44,097 nucleotides of DNA, taken from positions 1 to 44,097 of the forward strand of contig CATJWI010000127.1 in NCBI GenBank assembly GCA_949744075.1. The letters are read 5' to 3'. The stretch is from an uncultured Eubacteriales bacterium (GTDB taxonomy: Bacteria; Bacillota; Clostridia; Oscillospirales; Oscillospiraceae). Made by a program: the position numbers and the translations under genes. Positions within the stretch are counted from its first letter, which is position 1. Each line of letters starts with the position of its first letter. Positions 15,890 to 23,485 of this stretch are shown here, piece by piece. The notes below the pieces were generated by a model that saw nothing but the letters and a program-made list of their open reading frames with translations, had not been told where the DNA came from and ran no database searches.

Positions 15890-16261
15890 ATGGGGAAAAA
15901 GGCGTTTTTCGGCCTCTACCTGACCCTTTGCGGCCTACTGCTGTATGGGGTGTGGGGCCAGATGGCAGAGCTGGAAGACGGGCTGTCTTTCGGCGGCTTT
16001 TTTGTCTTGTTTCTCCTGGTCATCTTCGGCTTTTTCTTCGCTCAGCTGGTCCTGGGGTTTGCCTTTTTGATGCTGGCCTGGGGGCGGAAAAAGCGGGGCT
16101 GGCTCGTTGCCGGGGCGGTGGTCCAGCTGGCGGCGGGGACGGGGTGGTTCGCCCTGTGGGCCGCCATCCCCACCCGTATGACCTGGGTGGAGGTGCTGTG
16201 GGTGGCGGTAATGATCCTGGCGGTAGTCTCCCTGGTCTTTTCCAAAAGGCTGGTGGAGTAG
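15890..16261 (+). CDS. Small integral membrane protein, unknown function
   Basis: A 123-residue protein with four predicted membrane segments (about 5-22, 33-58, 68-92 and 98-117) joined by short loops; RKKRG between the second and third segments predicts a cytoplasmic loop. I recognise no family. It starts four bases after the murI stop and is probably co-transcribed with it. The chosen ATG gives a protein that is membrane-spanning from its first residues; translation is likely coupled to murI because no good ribosome site is seen. Confidence 0.7.
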   Translation: MGKKAFFGLYLTLCGLLLYGVWGQMAELEDGLSFGGFFVLFLLVIFGFFFAQLVLGFAFLMLAWGRKKRGWLVAGAVVQLAAGTGWFALWAAIPTRMTWVEVLWVAVMILAVVSLVFSKRLVE

Positions 16262-16285
16262 GAGGGCCCCGCTCCAAACTTTCCC

Positions 16286-16314
16286 TTTACAGCCGCCCGG
16301 AAGCAGGGTATAAT
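16286..16314 (+). promoter_or_regulatory. Promoter of the DUF1934-argS operon
   Basis: TTTACA, a 17-base spacer and a perfect TATAAT, 45 bases before the start codon. Confidence 0.8.
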
Positions 16315-16359
16315 ATTTTAGCCATTTTTATTTTACAGAAGAAACGACGAGGAAGGACC

Positions 16360-16794
16360 ATGCAGAAACGCAACGTCATCATCTCCATCCACAGCCGCCA
16401 GTGTTTGGACGGCCAGGAGGACACCGTGGTGCAGGAGGCGGAGGGCCTGCTGGCCCGGGCGGGGGCGGGTTGGACCCTGGCCTACCGGGAGGGGGAGAAC
16501 TCCGGATTGGGGGACACCAAGACCATCCTGCGGCTGGAGCCGGAGCGGGTCACGCTGACCCGGCTGGGGGAGCTGAACTCCCGCATGGTCTTCCAGGTGG
16601 GCGTGCCCCACACCTCCCCCTATGAGACCCCCTATGGGGCCATCCCCCTCACCGTGCGCACCCACCGGCTGGAGACGGCCCTGGAGGAGGAAGGGGGCAC
16701 CATTGAGATCGACTACCAAATCGAACTGGGCGGCGGGGCTGCCGGCGTTAACCGGTTGCGGCTCCAAGTCCGGAAAAAGGAGAACATACTATGA
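16360..16794 (+). CDS. DUF1934 (YwiB-like) beta-barrel protein
   Basis: A 144-residue protein of the DUF1934 family (Bacillus subtilis YwiB), a lipocalin-like barrel of unknown function. Family marks are VIISIHSRQ at the start, a glycine-poor beta pattern, and TSPYETPYGAIPLTVRTHRLE in the middle. The start is the ATG after GAGGAAGGACC. It overlaps argS by four bases, the same order as ywiB-argS in Bacillus, which supports the assignment. The constant link with argS suggests a role near translation, but none is shown. Confidence 0.88.
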   Translation: MQKRNVIISIHSRQCLDGQEDTVVQEAEGLLARAGAGWTLAYREGENSGLGDTKTILRLEPERVTLTRLGELNSRMVFQVGVPHTSPYETPYGAIPLTVRTHRLETALEEEGGTIEIDYQIELGGGAAGVNRLRLQVRKKENIL

Positions 16795-18545
16795 CCGATA
16801 ACATGCTGTTGGCCGCCCAGGAGCAGGTGGCCGCCCTGACCCAGGGCGCCTATGAGAAGGCTGCCGCCGCAGGGGTCCTGCCCGCCGGGGCAGAAGTCCG
16901 GGCCAAGGTGGATATCCCCAAGGACGTGAAAAACGGGGACTACGCCTCCTCCTTCGCCATGGCCGCTGCCAAGGCCCTGGGGAAGGCCCCCCGGGATATC
17001 GCCCAGGCCCTCATGGATCACATGGACCTGACGGGGACCTACTTCGACAAGGTGGAGATGGCCGGTCCCGGCTTTTTGAACTTCACCCTGGGCCACAACT
17101 GGTTCGGGGAGGTCCTGGCCGCCGTGGAGGCGGGGGGGCTGACCTACGGCAAGAGCGACCTGGGGGCGGGGAAAAAGGTGATGGTGGAGTTCGTCTCCGC
17201 CAACCCCACCGGTCCCATGCACATCGGCAACGCCCGGGGGGGCGTGCTGGGGGATGCCCTGGCCAGCGTGCTGGAGCGACTGGGCTACGACGTGTGGCGG
17301 GAGTTCTACGTCAACGACGCGGGCAACCAGATCCACAAGTTCGCTACCTCCATCGACGCCCGGTACCGCCAGCTCATCCTGGGGGAGGACCGGGTGGAGT
17401 TCCCCGCCGACGGCTACCAGGGGGAGGACATCCGGGAGTTGGCCCGGCTCTTCCGGGAGCAGGAGGGGGACGCCTGGCTGGACAAGAGCGAGGAAGAACG
17501 GCAGGAGGCCATGGCTCAATTTGGCCTGAAGAACAACATCCCCCGGATGCAGGAGGACCTGCGGCGGTATAAGATCGAGTATAACGAGTGGTTCTTGGAG
17601 TCCGGCCTTCACGAGAGCGGCTATGTGGAGGAGACGGTGGGGCTCCTCTCCCAAAAGGGCTGGACCTACGAGAAGGATGGGGCCCTGTGGCTCAACACCA
17701 CTGAGCTTTTGAAGCAGAAGTACCTCTCTGAGGGCAAGAGCCAGGCCCAGGTGGACAAGCTGGAGCTGAAAGACGACGTGCTCCGCCGGGCCAATGGATT
17801 CTATACCTACTTTGCCGCCGATATCGCCTACCACCGCAACAAGCTGGAGGTCCGGGGCTTTGATACCGCCATCAATATCTGGGGGGCCGACCACCACGGT
17901 CACGTGGCCCGGCTCCAGGCGGCGCTGGACGGCTTGGGACTGGACGGCTCCCACCGGCTGGTGGTGGTGCTGATGCAGCTGGTGAACCTGCTGCGGGACG
18001 GCAAGCCCGAGCGGATGAGCAAGCGCTCGGGAAAGGCCATCGCCCTGCGGGACCTGCTGGACGAGGTGAGCGTGGACGCCGCCCGGTTCTTCTTCAACAA
18101 TTCCCGGCCCAGCAGCCCTGTGGACTTCGACCTGGACCTGGCGGTCCGGGAGGACAGTCACAACCCGGTCTATTACGTGCAGTACGCCCACGCCCGGATC
18201 TGTTCCCTGGTGGCCAAGGTGGTGGCTGACGAGGGGATCTCCGTGCCAACAGCGGCGGAGGTGGATGCGGCGGTGCTCACCAGCCCTGAGGAGCTGGCCC
18301 TCATCAAGGCCATCGCCCGGTTCCCCGAGGAGGTCAAGATCGCCGGGCGGGATTACGACCCGGCCCAGATCAACCGCTACCTGATCACCCTGGCGGGGGA
18401 TTTTCACCGCTTTTATAACGCCCACCGTATCAAGGGGGAGTCCCCTGAGGTGGTAAAAGCCCGGCTCAAGCTGGCGGATACCACCCGCAGCGTGCTGGAG
18501 AATGGGTTGAGGCTTATCGGCGTGGGGGCGCCGGAGAAGATGTAA
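16791..18545 (+). CDS. argS: Arginyl-tRNA synthetase
   Basis: A 584-residue class I synthetase that charges tRNA-Arg. The N-terminal ArgRS-specific domain (about 1-120) precedes the catalytic domain with the HIGH-type motif HIGN (144-147, in SANPTGPMHIGNARGG) and the KMSKS-type motif ERMSKRSG near 405. The C-terminal DALR anticodon-binding domain ends the protein (HRFYNAHRIKGESPEVVKARLKLADTTRSVLENGLRLIG reads as the typical tail). The start overlaps the DUF1934 stop. A terminator follows at once. Confidence 0.97.
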   Translation: MTDNMLLAAQEQVAALTQGAYEKAAAAGVLPAGAEVRAKVDIPKDVKNGDYASSFAMAAAKALGKAPRDIAQALMDHMDLTGTYFDKVEMAGPGFLNFTLGHNWFGEVLAAVEAGGLTYGKSDLGAGKKVMVEFVSANPTGPMHIGNARGGVLGDALASVLERLGYDVWREFYVNDAGNQIHKFATSIDARYRQLILGEDRVEFPADGYQGEDIRELARLFREQEGDAWLDKSEEERQEAMAQFGLKNNIPRMQEDLRRYKIEYNEWFLESGLHESGYVEETVGLLSQKGWTYEKDGALWLNTTELLKQKYLSEGKSQAQVDKLELKDDVLRRANGFYTYFAADIAYHRNKLEVRGFDTAINIWGADHHGHVARLQAALDGLGLDGSHRLVVVLMQLVNLLRDGKPERMSKRSGKAIALRDLLDEVSVDAARFFFNNSRPSSPVDFDLDLAVREDSHNPVYYVQYAHARICSLVAKVVADEGISVPTAAEVDAAVLTSPEELALIKAIARFPEEVKIAGRDYDPAQINRYLITLAGDFHRFYNAHRIKGESPEVVKARLKLADTTRSVLENGLRLIGVGAPEKM

Positions 18546-18547
18546 AT

Positions 18548-18585
18548 AAAAAAGCCGCTATCCTTTGGGATAGCGGCCTTTTTAT
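18548..18585. terminator. Bidirectional terminator after argS
   Basis: Stem GCCGCTATCC and its complement around TTTG, A6 on the left and T5 on the right. It is shared with the convergent YCII gene. Confidence 0.93.
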
Positions 18586-18885
18586 TTAGAGCAGATAGTT
18601 GTTTTCCCGGTTTGCGATGTGCAGGGTGACCAGCTTATAGGAGGCATAGCCGCCGGTGACCAGGGGCTCTCTGCGGCAGAACTCTTCTGCCTCCTCCCGG
18701 CTGTCCGTTTTCAGGATATACATGCCTGCCATACCGGGATATCCCTGGAATACGCCGCAGAGCTCCAGCTTTCCCGCGTCGTCCAGGCTCTGAATATTGT
18801 CCACGTGCTCCATGATGACCTTCTTGGTGAGCCTGTTGTAGGTCTTGGACTTTTCGATCAGCATCAGGTACATGGGCTTTTCCAT
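18586..18885 (-). CDS. YCII-related small protein
   Basis: A 99-residue ferredoxin-like alpha/beta protein of the YCII-related family (muconolactone-isomerase-like fold). It has the N-terminal strand MYLMLIEKSK, a histidine in IMEHVDNIQSL (about H27), and the segment VFQGYPGMAGMYILKTDSREEAEEFCRREPLV typical of these proteins, where His and Asp form a possible active site. Function in this organism is unknown. AAAGGAGG fixes the ATG and a TTGAAT-N18-TATAAT promoter lies upstream. It is a single gene, convergent with argS. Confidence 0.82.
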   Translation of the reverse strand: MEKPMYLMLIEKSKTYNRLTKKVIMEHVDNIQSLDDAGKLELCGVFQGYPGMAGMYILKTDSREEAEEFCRREPLVTGGYASYKLVTLHIANRENNYLL

Positions 18886-18915
18886 CTTGTGAGCCTCCTT
18901 TGTGTGATAAAAGCA

Positions 18916-18945
18916 ATTATATCATGAGCGGAGGCTTCGATTCAA
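18916..18945 (-). promoter_or_regulatory. Promoter of the YCII gene
   Basis: On the minus strand TTGAAT, an 18-base spacer and a perfect TATAAT. Confidence 0.75.
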
Positions 18946-19031
18946 CTCCACATTTACCAGAGGGACCAGTCCGACCGACAGAAAGCCCGATGCCCTTACG
19001 AAACCCTGGGGTTTGTAAAGGCCATGAAAAG

Positions 19032-19052
19032 GTTTTCTTAACGTTTTCTTAA
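19032..19052 (+). promoter_or_regulatory. Tandem 11-bp direct repeat, candidate response-regulator site
   Basis: GTTTTCTTAA occurs twice with an exact 11-bp period, 17 bases upstream of the -35 of the glycosyltransferase promoter. Such helical-phase direct repeats are typical of OmpR/PhoB-family binding sites. No regulator gene is nearby. Confidence 0.45.
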
Positions 19053-19068
19053 TTCTGCCCACAGGGGG

Positions 19069-19096
19069 TTGCAATCAAAAATAATGGTGCTAAAAT
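19069..19096 (+). promoter_or_regulatory. Glycosyltransferase promoter
   Basis: TTGCAA, a 16-base spacer and TAAAAT, 48 bases before the start codon. Confidence 0.6.
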
Positions 19097-19143
19097 TGGG
19101 ATGACCTTAGAGAAAACACCCCCGTAGAGAGGAGCGGTCAAGG

Positions 19144-20427
19144 ATGAAACTGATCCATTTCGTGGAAACCTTTCAGCTGGTGATCGGCGTGACGGTCACC
19201 CTGTTGTACCTCTACCAGGTGGCATATCTGGTAGTGGGACTGCTCCGCCGGCGGTGGCAGGACCATCATCAGCCCTCCCGGCTGCGGCGGTATGCCGTGC
19301 TCATCTCCGCCCGGAATGAGGAGGGGGTCATCAGTGAGCTCATCGGAAGCCTAAAAAAACAAAACTATCCGGCGGAGCTGTTGGATATCTATGTGGTGGC
19401 CGACAACTGCACCGACCGCACCGCCGAGGCGGCCCAGGCTGCCGGGGCCAGGGTCTACCGCCGCTTCGACCACCTGGAGGTGGGCAAGGGCTATGCCTTG
19501 GACTACCTGTGGAAGAAGCTCCGGGAGGAGGGGCTGGAGGAGCGGTACGAGGGCTATTTCATCTTTGACGCCGACAATATCGTGGACCCCAACTTTGTCT
19601 CCGAGATGAACCGTACATATGACCAGGGCGGCTTTACCGCCGTCACCGGGTACCGTAATTCCAAGAACTTCGGCCAGAACTGGATCAGCGCGGGCTACTC
19701 CATTTGGTTCCTGCGGGAGGCCCGGTTCGTCAACAGCGCCCGGATGGCCCTGGGCCTCAGCTGCGCGGTGTCGGGCACCGGGTTTTTGGTCAGCGCCGAT
19801 TTCCTCCGGGAGAAGGGGGGCTGGCCCTACCACCTGCTCACTGAGGACATCCAGTTCTCTGCCGAGTGCGTTTCCGAGGGCCGGCGGATCGGCTACTGCG
19901 ACAAGGCGGTGATCTATGACGAGCAGCCCACCTCCTTCCGCCAGTCCTGGGACCAGCGGCTGCGGTGGTCCAAGGGTTTTTACCAGGTGGACGGCAAATA
20001 CGGCCTGTCCCTGCTGAAGGGGACCGTGCGGGGTGGTCGGAAGGGCATGAGCTGCTATGACCTGCTGGTCACCGTGACCCCCGGGGTGCTGCTCACCGTC
20101 CTTGGGGCGGCCCTTCAGGTAGTTTTGCTGCTGGTGTGCCTGTCGGCACCCTCCTATGTGATCCGGCGGGTGCTGCTGCTGTCCGCTGACTTTCTCAGCA
20201 CCGGCTTCCTCAGTTTTTACCGGGGTATGCTCCTCTACGGGCTGGTCACCATTCTCAGTGAGTGGAAGAACATCCGGGCCACCGCCATCCAAAAGCTGGG
20301 GTACCTGGTGACCTTTCCCCTGTTCATGCTGACCTATATCCCCATCACGGTGGCGGCTCTGTTCCAGAAGGTGGAGTGGAAGCCCATCGCCCACCGGTCG
20401 GTGGCCCAGCTGGACCAGGCGGCATAA
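19144..20427 (+). CDS. Processive family 2 glycosyltransferase, membrane-bound
   Basis: A 427-residue GT2 enzyme of the type that polymerises and exports polysaccharides. Order: one N-terminal membrane segment (about 10-33), GT-A domain with VLISARNEEGVI, VVADNCTDRT, FIFDADNIVDPNF (the D-D metal/nucleotide motif), TEDIQFS and the Q(R)xRW motif QRLRWSKGF, then three or more C-terminal membrane segments. These features match cellulose, hyaluronan or PNAG synthase-like enzymes; the sugar is unknown. GAGGAGCGG precedes the ATG. It is a single gene with its own promoter, a direct-repeat site and a terminator, so it is probably regulated on its own. Confidence 0.9.
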   Translation: MKLIHFVETFQLVIGVTVTLLYLYQVAYLVVGLLRRRWQDHHQPSRLRRYAVLISARNEEGVISELIGSLKKQNYPAELLDIYVVADNCTDRTAEAAQAAGARVYRRFDHLEVGKGYALDYLWKKLREEGLEERYEGYFIFDADNIVDPNFVSEMNRTYDQGGFTAVTGYRNSKNFGQNWISAGYSIWFLREARFVNSARMALGLSCAVSGTGFLVSADFLREKGGWPYHLLTEDIQFSAECVSEGRRIGYCDKAVIYDEQPTSFRQSWDQRLRWSKGFYQVDGKYGLSLLKGTVRGGRKGMSCYDLLVTVTPGVLLTVLGAALQVVLLLVCLSAPSYVIRRVLLLSADFLSTGFLSFYRGMLLYGLVTILSEWKNIRATAIQKLGYLVTFPLFMLTYIPITVAALFQKVEWKPIAHRSVAQLDQAA

Positions 20428-20443
20428 AATGAAATCGACGGCA

Positions 20444-20475
20444 AAAAGCCCGGCGGACGCTCCGCCGGGCTTTTT
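20444..20475. terminator. Bidirectional terminator after the glycosyltransferase
   Basis: Stem GCCCGGCGG and its complement around ACGCT, A5 on the left and T5 on the right. It is shared with the convergent reductase gene. Confidence 0.92.
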
Positions 20476-20990
20476 CATGGGGTTCGGGTGTACTCCAGCT
20501 CCGCAAATGGGCCGTATTGACGTACGGCCTTCAGGTGGAAGCGTTTCAGGGCCTCCTGCTGGGTGAAGAGGGGGATGCCGGCGCCCAGAAGAACGGGGGC
20601 GATCTGGAGGATGATGCGGTCCACCAAGTCCCCGTCCAGGAGGGGGGCGAGAATGGTGTTGCCCCCCACCACCCAAATGTTTTTTTCAGGGGGCAGTTGG
20701 GCGACAAATTCCACCACATCCCGGTCAACGGGAACAAAGCCCTGGGGCAGAGGGGCCTTGCTGTGGGTGAACACGTAGTTTTGGGTGGTGGGGTAGCAGG
20801 AGGCGGGGTCCTTTAGGGACTGGATCTCCCGAAAGGTCCTGCGGCCCATGAGGGTGATGTCCATTTGGCTGTAGAAGCGGTCGTAGCCGGTGTCCTCCAC
20901 TGAGCCGGTGTCGTGGAGCCAGCTCAGGCCGTGGTTTCGGTCGGCCAGATATCCGTCCAGGGTGACACAGCCGTAAAAATAGATGCTCAT
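20475..20990 (-). CDS. Dihydrofolate reductase / RibD C-terminal-like protein
   Basis: A 171-residue protein with the DHFR-like fold of the RibD C-terminal family. It starts MSIYFYGCVTLDGYLADRNH, has MGRRTFREI (NADPH-binding region) and the glycine-rich WVVGGNTILAPLL, then LVDRIILQIAPVLLGAGIPLF, which together identify the family. Substrate is unknown; such proteins are often general NADPH reductases. It overlaps the upstream flavin-fold gene by four bases (ATGA), so they form a two-gene operon read from the promoter near 21540. Confidence 0.87.
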   Translation of the reverse strand: MSIYFYGCVTLDGYLADRNHGLSWLHDTGSVEDTGYDRFYSQMDITLMGRRTFREIQSLKDPASCYPTTQNYVFTHSKAPLPQGFVPVDRDVVEFVAQLPPEKNIWVVGGNTILAPLLDGDLVDRIILQIAPVLLGAGIPLFTQQEALKRFHLKAVRQYGPFAELEYTRTP

Positions 20991-21487
20991 GCTTGTTTCC
21001 TTGCCTCCATCAGCTCCCTAGCCTCTTTTCCGGTCATGTGCTCTACGGTCATTTCCAGGATACACATCCGGCCCAGAGAGCCGTCGATCTCCGCCGTCAG
21101 GGCCTCCTGGGGGACCAGGGGGCTGTATTTCTGCCCCAGCTGCTCCGCCGCTGCCCGCAGGGCCGCCCCGTCCTGGATGATGCGGACGGTACCGAAGGCG
21201 ATGACGCTGCGGTAATAGGTGGTGAACCGCTCAGGCACCACCTGGTCCTGGTCGATGACGCAGAAGGAGGCCCGGGACTCCCGGCGCAGGGCGTCCAGCT
21301 TGTGGCCAGCGGTGGCACAGTGGAAGAGGAGCCTGCCCCCCTCATAGGCGTAGCTTAGAGGGACGGCGTAGGGCCAGCCCTGGTCCCCAGTTACGGCCAG
21401 CACCCCCGAGGTCCCCCGGGCCAAAATGGCTTCACACTCGGCCTGGGGCAGCTGCTGGCGGAAACGGCGCATTTCTCGAAAAGACAT
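20987..21487 (-). CDS. Pyridoxamine 5'-phosphate oxidase-fold (NimA-like) flavoprotein
   Basis: A 166-residue FMN-binding split-barrel protein. The start FREMRRFRQQLPQAECEAILARGTSGVLAVTGDQGWPYAVPLSYAY and FHCATAGHKLDALRR, TTYYRSVIAFGTVRII are the pattern of the NimA / nitroimidazole-resistance-like group. Such proteins bind FMN or heme; nitroimidazole reduction is possible but not shown. The start follows AGGAGGG. It is first in an operon with the DHFR-like gene and divergent from the CAT-fold gene, with back-to-back promoters. Confidence 0.87.
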   Translation of the reverse strand: MSFREMRRFRQQLPQAECEAILARGTSGVLAVTGDQGWPYAVPLSYAYEGGRLLFHCATAGHKLDALRRESRASFCVIDQDQVVPERFTTYYRSVIAFGTVRIIQDGAALRAAAEQLGQKYSPLVPQEALTAEIDGSLGRMCILEMTVEHMTGKEARELMEARKQA

Positions 21488-21512
21488 AAAAAACCCTCCT
21501 TTTTATGCTTGT

Positions 21513-21541
21513 ATTATACAGGATGGCATTGCCTTTGTCAG
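21513..21541 (-). promoter_or_regulatory. Promoter of the flavoprotein-reductase operon
   Basis: On the minus strand CTGACA, a 17-base spacer and a perfect TATAAT. It lies back to back with the CAT promoter. Confidence 0.75.
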
Positions 21542-21550
21542 CCCCAATGG

Positions 21551-21580
21551 TTGCCTTTGCGGGGGCTTTTGTAGTATAAT
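21551..21580 (+). promoter_or_regulatory. Promoter of the CAT-nudix-methyltransferase operon
   Basis: TTGCCT, an 18-base spacer and a perfect TATAAT, 29 bases before the start codon. Confidence 0.65.
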
Positions 21581-21609
21581 AGGCAAAAACCCTGAGGAGA
21601 ATGAACGGT

Positions 21610-22236
21610 ATGGAGAAAATAGACCTGGCCGCCTGGTCCCGGAGGGAGCGGTATGAATTTTTCAAGGGGATGTCCTGGCCCTTCTGGGGCGTTACCTTCC
21701 CGGTGGATGTGACAAAGCTGCACCACTGGACCAAGGAGCGGGGACTGTCCTTTTACTATGCCCTGGTGTACTTAGCGACCAAGGCCATGGATGATGTGGA
21801 GGCCTTCCACTACAAAGACCGGGGCGGCCAGATCGTCCGCCACGACCGCCTGGTGCCCAGCTTTACCGACCTGCGGACAGGAAGCGAGGAGTTTTATATC
21901 GTCACCCTGGAGGCCGGGGAAGACCTGGGGGACTTCTGCCGCCGGGCCCGGGAGGAGAGCCGGGGGCAGACGGCTTTCATCACGGCGGGGCCCTGGGAGG
22001 AGGACCAGCTGGTCTATTTCAGCGCCCTGCCCTGGTTCCCGGTGACCCACCTGACCAACGAGCGGGACATGGCCCCCGGCGATTCCATCCCCCGGGTGGC
22101 CTGGGGGAAATATGTCACCGATGAGAAGGGCAGGGATGTGCTCCACATGTCCCTGGAGCTGAACCACCGGCTGCTGGACGGGGTCCACGCCGGCCGGTTC
22201 TACGAGGGACTTACGGCCCGATTGGAGGCACTATGA
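21610..22236 (+). CDS. Chloramphenicol acetyltransferase-fold protein
   Basis: A 208-residue CoA-dependent acyltransferase with the CAT fold. The N-terminus has RRERYEFFKGMSWPFWGVTFPVDVT and FYYALVYLATKAM as in CAT-like proteins; the active-site motif is NHRLLDGVHAG, with H186 and the downstream DG conserved, although the first histidine of the usual HHxxxDG is Asn. Chromosomal CAT-like proteins of this kind may not act on chloramphenicol, so no resistance is claimed. The second ATG is used because GAGGAG sits nine bases before it. It overlaps the nudix gene by four bases. Confidence 0.85.
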   Translation: MEKIDLAAWSRRERYEFFKGMSWPFWGVTFPVDVTKLHHWTKERGLSFYYALVYLATKAMDDVEAFHYKDRGGQIVRHDRLVPSFTDLRTGSEEFYIVTLEAGEDLGDFCRRAREESRGQTAFITAGPWEEDQLVYFSALPWFPVTHLTNERDMAPGDSIPRVAWGKYVTDEKGRDVLHMSLELNHRLLDGVHAGRFYEGLTARLEAL

Positions 22237-22835
22237 CCTACGAGGAACTGACGGCCCGGGTACGGGCCATGGAGTCCCGGCCCGCCCGGGAATACGCGGT
22301 GCTGGCCCCAGTGACGGAGGAGGGGGGAGAGCTGTACCTCCTCTTCGAGGTGCGCTCGGCCACCCTGCGGACCCAGCCGGGGGAGATCTGTTTCCCCGGC
22401 GGGGGGATCGAGACTGGGGAGACGGCGGCGGAGGGAGCCCTGCGGGAGATGGGGGAGGAGTTGGGCCTGCGCCCCCCCTTGGTGGAGCTGGGGGCGCCTT
22501 TGCCCCGGCTGTGGCACCAGGCGGGGTTCGCGACGCAGCCCTTCCTGGCCCGACTGGCCCCGGGCTGGCGGGAGGCCCTGGACCCTGGCCGGGACGAGGT
22601 GGCCGAGACCTTCCTGGTACCCCTGGACTTTTTCCGGCGGACTCAGCCGGAACTCTATCTTTGCGAGACCACCCTGGTGGTCCCAGACAACTTTCCCTAT
22701 GACAAGATCGGCTTTCCCCAAGGGGGCTATCCCTGGCGGCGGGGGAAGCTGCCGGTGCCCCTGTGGCAGTGGGGGGACAAGGCCATCTGGGGCTTCACCG
22801 CCCGGATCGTGCTGGAGCTGGTGAAGGGGCTGTGA
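22233..22835 (+). CDS. Nudix hydrolase, CoA pyrophosphatase-like
   Basis: A 200-residue nudix enzyme. The nudix box GGGIETGETAAEGALREMGEELGL (about 54-77) is complete, and just before it lies the CoA-type motif RSATLRTQPGEICFPGG, as in the NudL/CoA diphosphatase group. It probably cleaves CoA or acyl-CoA to phosphopantetheine and 3',5'-ADP. The C-terminus (GFTARIVLELVKGL) resembles that group too. Start and stop overlap the flanking genes (ATGA, GTGA), giving a tightly coupled CAT-nudix-methyltransferase operon. Confidence 0.87.
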   Translation: MTYEELTARVRAMESRPAREYAVLAPVTEEGGELYLLFEVRSATLRTQPGEICFPGGGIETGETAAEGALREMGEELGLRPPLVELGAPLPRLWHQAGFATQPFLARLAPGWREALDPGRDEVAETFLVPLDFFRRTQPELYLCETTLVVPDNFPYDKIGFPQGGYPWRRGKLPVPLWQWGDKAIWGFTARIVLELVKGL

Positions 22836-23449
22836 GAGGCGGGGAGGAGCGGTTGGGGCCCTACCGCTACCGCTGGACGGAACACTGCTTTCCCCTGGGG
22901 GCGGACTCCCTGGCCCTGGGGGAGTTCTGCACTCTGAGGCCGAGGGACCGGGTGCTGGACCTGGGCTGCGGGGCGGGGCTGCTGCTGTTGCTCTGTGCCC
23001 GGCGGGAGGGGAGCGTGGCTCTCACTGGGGTGGAGCGGGACCCGGAGGCCGCCGCCCTGGCCCGGGAGAACCTAATGGACAACGGTCTGGCAGGGACCAT
23101 CCTCACCGGGGACCTGCGGGAGCCACAGAAGGGGACCTGGGACCTGGTGGTCTCCAACCCGCCCTGGTATCCCGAGGGGGCAAAAGGAGGCCCCGCCCGG
23201 GTGGAGGGCTGCACCCTCCCGGAGCTCTGCGCCGCGGCGGCAAAGGCCCTGGGGAACAAGGGCCGCTTGGCCCTGGTCCACCGCCCGGAGCGGCTGACCG
23301 ACCTGCTCTGGGCCCTCCGCCAGGCGGGACTGGAGCCCAAGCGGCTCCAATTCTGCCGGGGAAGGCCGGAGAAGCCCCCCTATGCTGTGCTCATAGAGGC
23401 GGTGAAGGGTGGCCGTCCGGGGCTCGCCATCCTGCCCGACAGGTTGTAA
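22832..23449 (+). CDS. TrmN6-like class I methyltransferase
   Basis: A 205-residue SAM-dependent methyltransferase resembling tRNA1(Val) adenine-37 N6-methyltransferase. SAM motif I is VLDLGCGAGLLLLLC, the acidic motif II is GVERDPEAAALARENL, and NPPW (in LVVSNPPWYPEG) is the N6-adenine/NPPY-type catalytic motif. The start is uncertain: a GTG overlapping the nudix stop is chosen, but a TTG at 22853 has a better GGAGGAG. It is followed by a purine-repeat copy and then rsmI, another RNA methyltransferase, so both probably act on RNA. Confidence 0.8.
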   Translation: MRGGEERLGPYRYRWTEHCFPLGADSLALGEFCTLRPRDRVLDLGCGAGLLLLLCARREGSVALTGVERDPEAAALARENLMDNGLAGTILTGDLREPQKGTWDLVVSNPPWYPEGAKGGPARVEGCTLPELCAAAAKALGNKGRLALVHRPERLTDLLWALRQAGLEPKRLQFCRGRPEKPPYAVLIEAVKGGRPGLAILPDRL

Positions 23450-23450
23450 T

Positions 23451-23468
23451 ATCTCTTATCTCCTATCT
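23451..23468. repeat. GGAGAT-type repeat, inverted degenerate copy
   Basis: ATCTCTTATCTCCTATCT, the reverse complement of the AGATAGGAGATA motif seen at 2465 and 39014, between the methyltransferase and rsmI. Confidence 0.5.
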
Positions 23469-23485
23469 GAATCGGAGGTGTATCT

